Shown here: one piece after another, positions 6,107-6,521 of the stretch | Numbering within the stretch: position 1 is the stretch's first letter | How the letters are laid out: the number at the start of each line of letters is the position of its first letter | Assembly (NCBI GenBank): GCA_020443945.1 | Contig: JAIZWN010000362.1 | Location: 1 to 6,521, forward strand | Direction of reading: 5' to 3' | Source: Candidatus Thiosymbion ectosymbiont of Robbea hypermnestra | GTDB taxonomy: Bacteria; Pseudomonadota; Gammaproteobacteria; Chromatiales; Chromatiaceae | Length of the DNA: 6,521 nucleotides | Program-made: the position numbers and the translations under genes | The notes under the pieces: generated by a model | The model's database searches: none | What the model was told of the DNA's origin: nothing | Seen by the model: only the letters and a program-made list of their open reading frames with translations

Positions 6107-6182
6107 ACAGGATGACCAGGATTGACAGGATTATTCTTCTGAATAATCGATAACAATATCCTGAAAATCCTGTGAATCCTGT
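6107..6182. repeat. Palindromic CAGGAT repeat with 9-nt period
   Basis: CAGGAT occurs at 6108, 6117 and 6126, exactly 9 nt apart. Its complement ATCCTG occurs at 6158, 6167 and 6176 with the same period, so the two triplets form the arms of a large imperfect hairpin. At the tip TTATTC (6131-6136) pairs perfectly with GAATAA (6141-6146) around a TTCT loop. This is a recognised style of dispersed bacterial intergenic repeat; its mobility and function are unclear. Confidence 0.8.
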
Positions 6183-6414
6183 ACTATTGTGGTTCTTGCG
6201 CTACGGTTTTTGTGCCTGGTGGTAGCAACCTGTAGGCTATGACCCGCCGGCCGGTGGCTGGAGCATTCAAGAGGGGTGCTTCGCTCCGACCGGCATTTTC
6301 TTATCTCCTGTGTTGGCCGGTCTCGGCGGTTCGAGGCCCGTTCGCAAGCGGTTTCCCGATGCCCCGGTAGTGGCTAAATTTTAAGTGATGAAGTCTGTCG
6401 ACCCCTACCCCGTC

Positions 6415-6437
6415 ATTCCGGCAGGGATTGCCGGAAT
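6415..6437. repeat. Perfect 9-bp hairpin repeat (ATTCCGGCA/TGCCGGAAT)
   Basis: ATTCCGGCA (6415-6423) and TGCCGGAAT (6429-6437) form a perfect stem around a 5-nt GGGAT loop, preceded by GTC. The GTCATTCC...GGAATC form is a widespread dispersed intergenic repeat in proteobacteria. No T-run follows. Confidence 0.7.
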
Positions 6438-6521
6438 CTGCCGACGCCAGGGATGGCAAAAGCCGAGGGCTCTGAGCCATGATTGGGCCGCTGGGCAGCC
6501 CATCACCACTCAACACTCTAC

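Larger units (their letters stand above)
5854..6521. other. Non-coding, repeat-rich tail of the window
   Basis: I find no credible gene in this 668-bp stretch. Short frames (for example 6239-6370 on the plus strand and 6301-6516 on the minus strand) lack ribosome sites and recognisable content. It carries four separate palindromic elements, entered individually. A TTGACA at 6075-6080 has no matching -10. The region probably separates the operon from the next chromosomal gene outside the window. Confidence 0.65.

Noticed and set aside
6288..6322. GACCGGC/GCCGGTC stem as a terminator
   Set aside because: The 7-bp stem has a loop of about 21 nt and no T-run, so it is too weak to call.
6326..6340. 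GGTTCGAGGCC as the T-arm of a tRNA gene
   Set aside because: No matching acceptor, D-arm or anticodon stem could be laid out around it.
6239..6370. Small plus-strand open frame (43 codons)
   Set aside because: No ribosome site, no recognisable protein features, and it lies in repeat-rich non-coding DNA.

Overview
The window looks like a chromosomal segment from a gammaproteobacterium, possibly a purple-sulfur or sulfur-oxidising type; the genus cannot be fixed from sequence alone. The main evidence is a complete ribonuclease G gene (rng) that follows the E. coli protein closely along its length. The flanks carry palindromic dispersed repeats of a style common in large environmental proteobacterial genomes.

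Layout. Bases 1-413 hold no convincing intact gene. They contain a probable decayed fragment of an IS110-type transposase on the minus strand (motif WLGIDVAK) and a degenerate heptamer repeat directly in front of rng. Bases 414-1868 are rng, starting at TTG. Bases 1996-5853 form a tight three-gene plus-strand operon of visibly lower GC than rng: (1) a compact UvrD/PcrA-like SF1 helicase of 466 aa; (2) a DarT-like (DUF4433) ADP-ribosyltransferase of 231 aa, overlapping the helicase stop by 4 nt; (3) a 591-aa protein overlapping the DarT stop by 11 nt, which fuses an ADP-ribosylglycohydrolase (DraG/ARH family) to a C-terminal VOC/glyoxalase-fold domain. Bases 5854-6521 are non-coding and hold four different palindromic elements one after another.

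How the genes may work together. DarT enzymes are toxins that put ADP-ribose on bases of single-stranded DNA. The usual antidote is a macrodomain protein (DarG), or in some systems a NADAR protein. Here there is no macrodomain, and the DarT-like gene is translationally coupled to an ARH-family hydrolase whose metal-binding Asp motifs are intact. The simplest reading is a reversible ADP-ribosylation module, toxin-antitoxin or anti-phage, in which the ARH domain removes the mark and the helicase exposes or processes the DNA. The VOC domain has no obvious role in the known DarTG cycle. This helicase / DarT / ARH-VOC combination is the main candidate for an undescribed system. Its function is inferred from domain families and gene order, not demonstrated.
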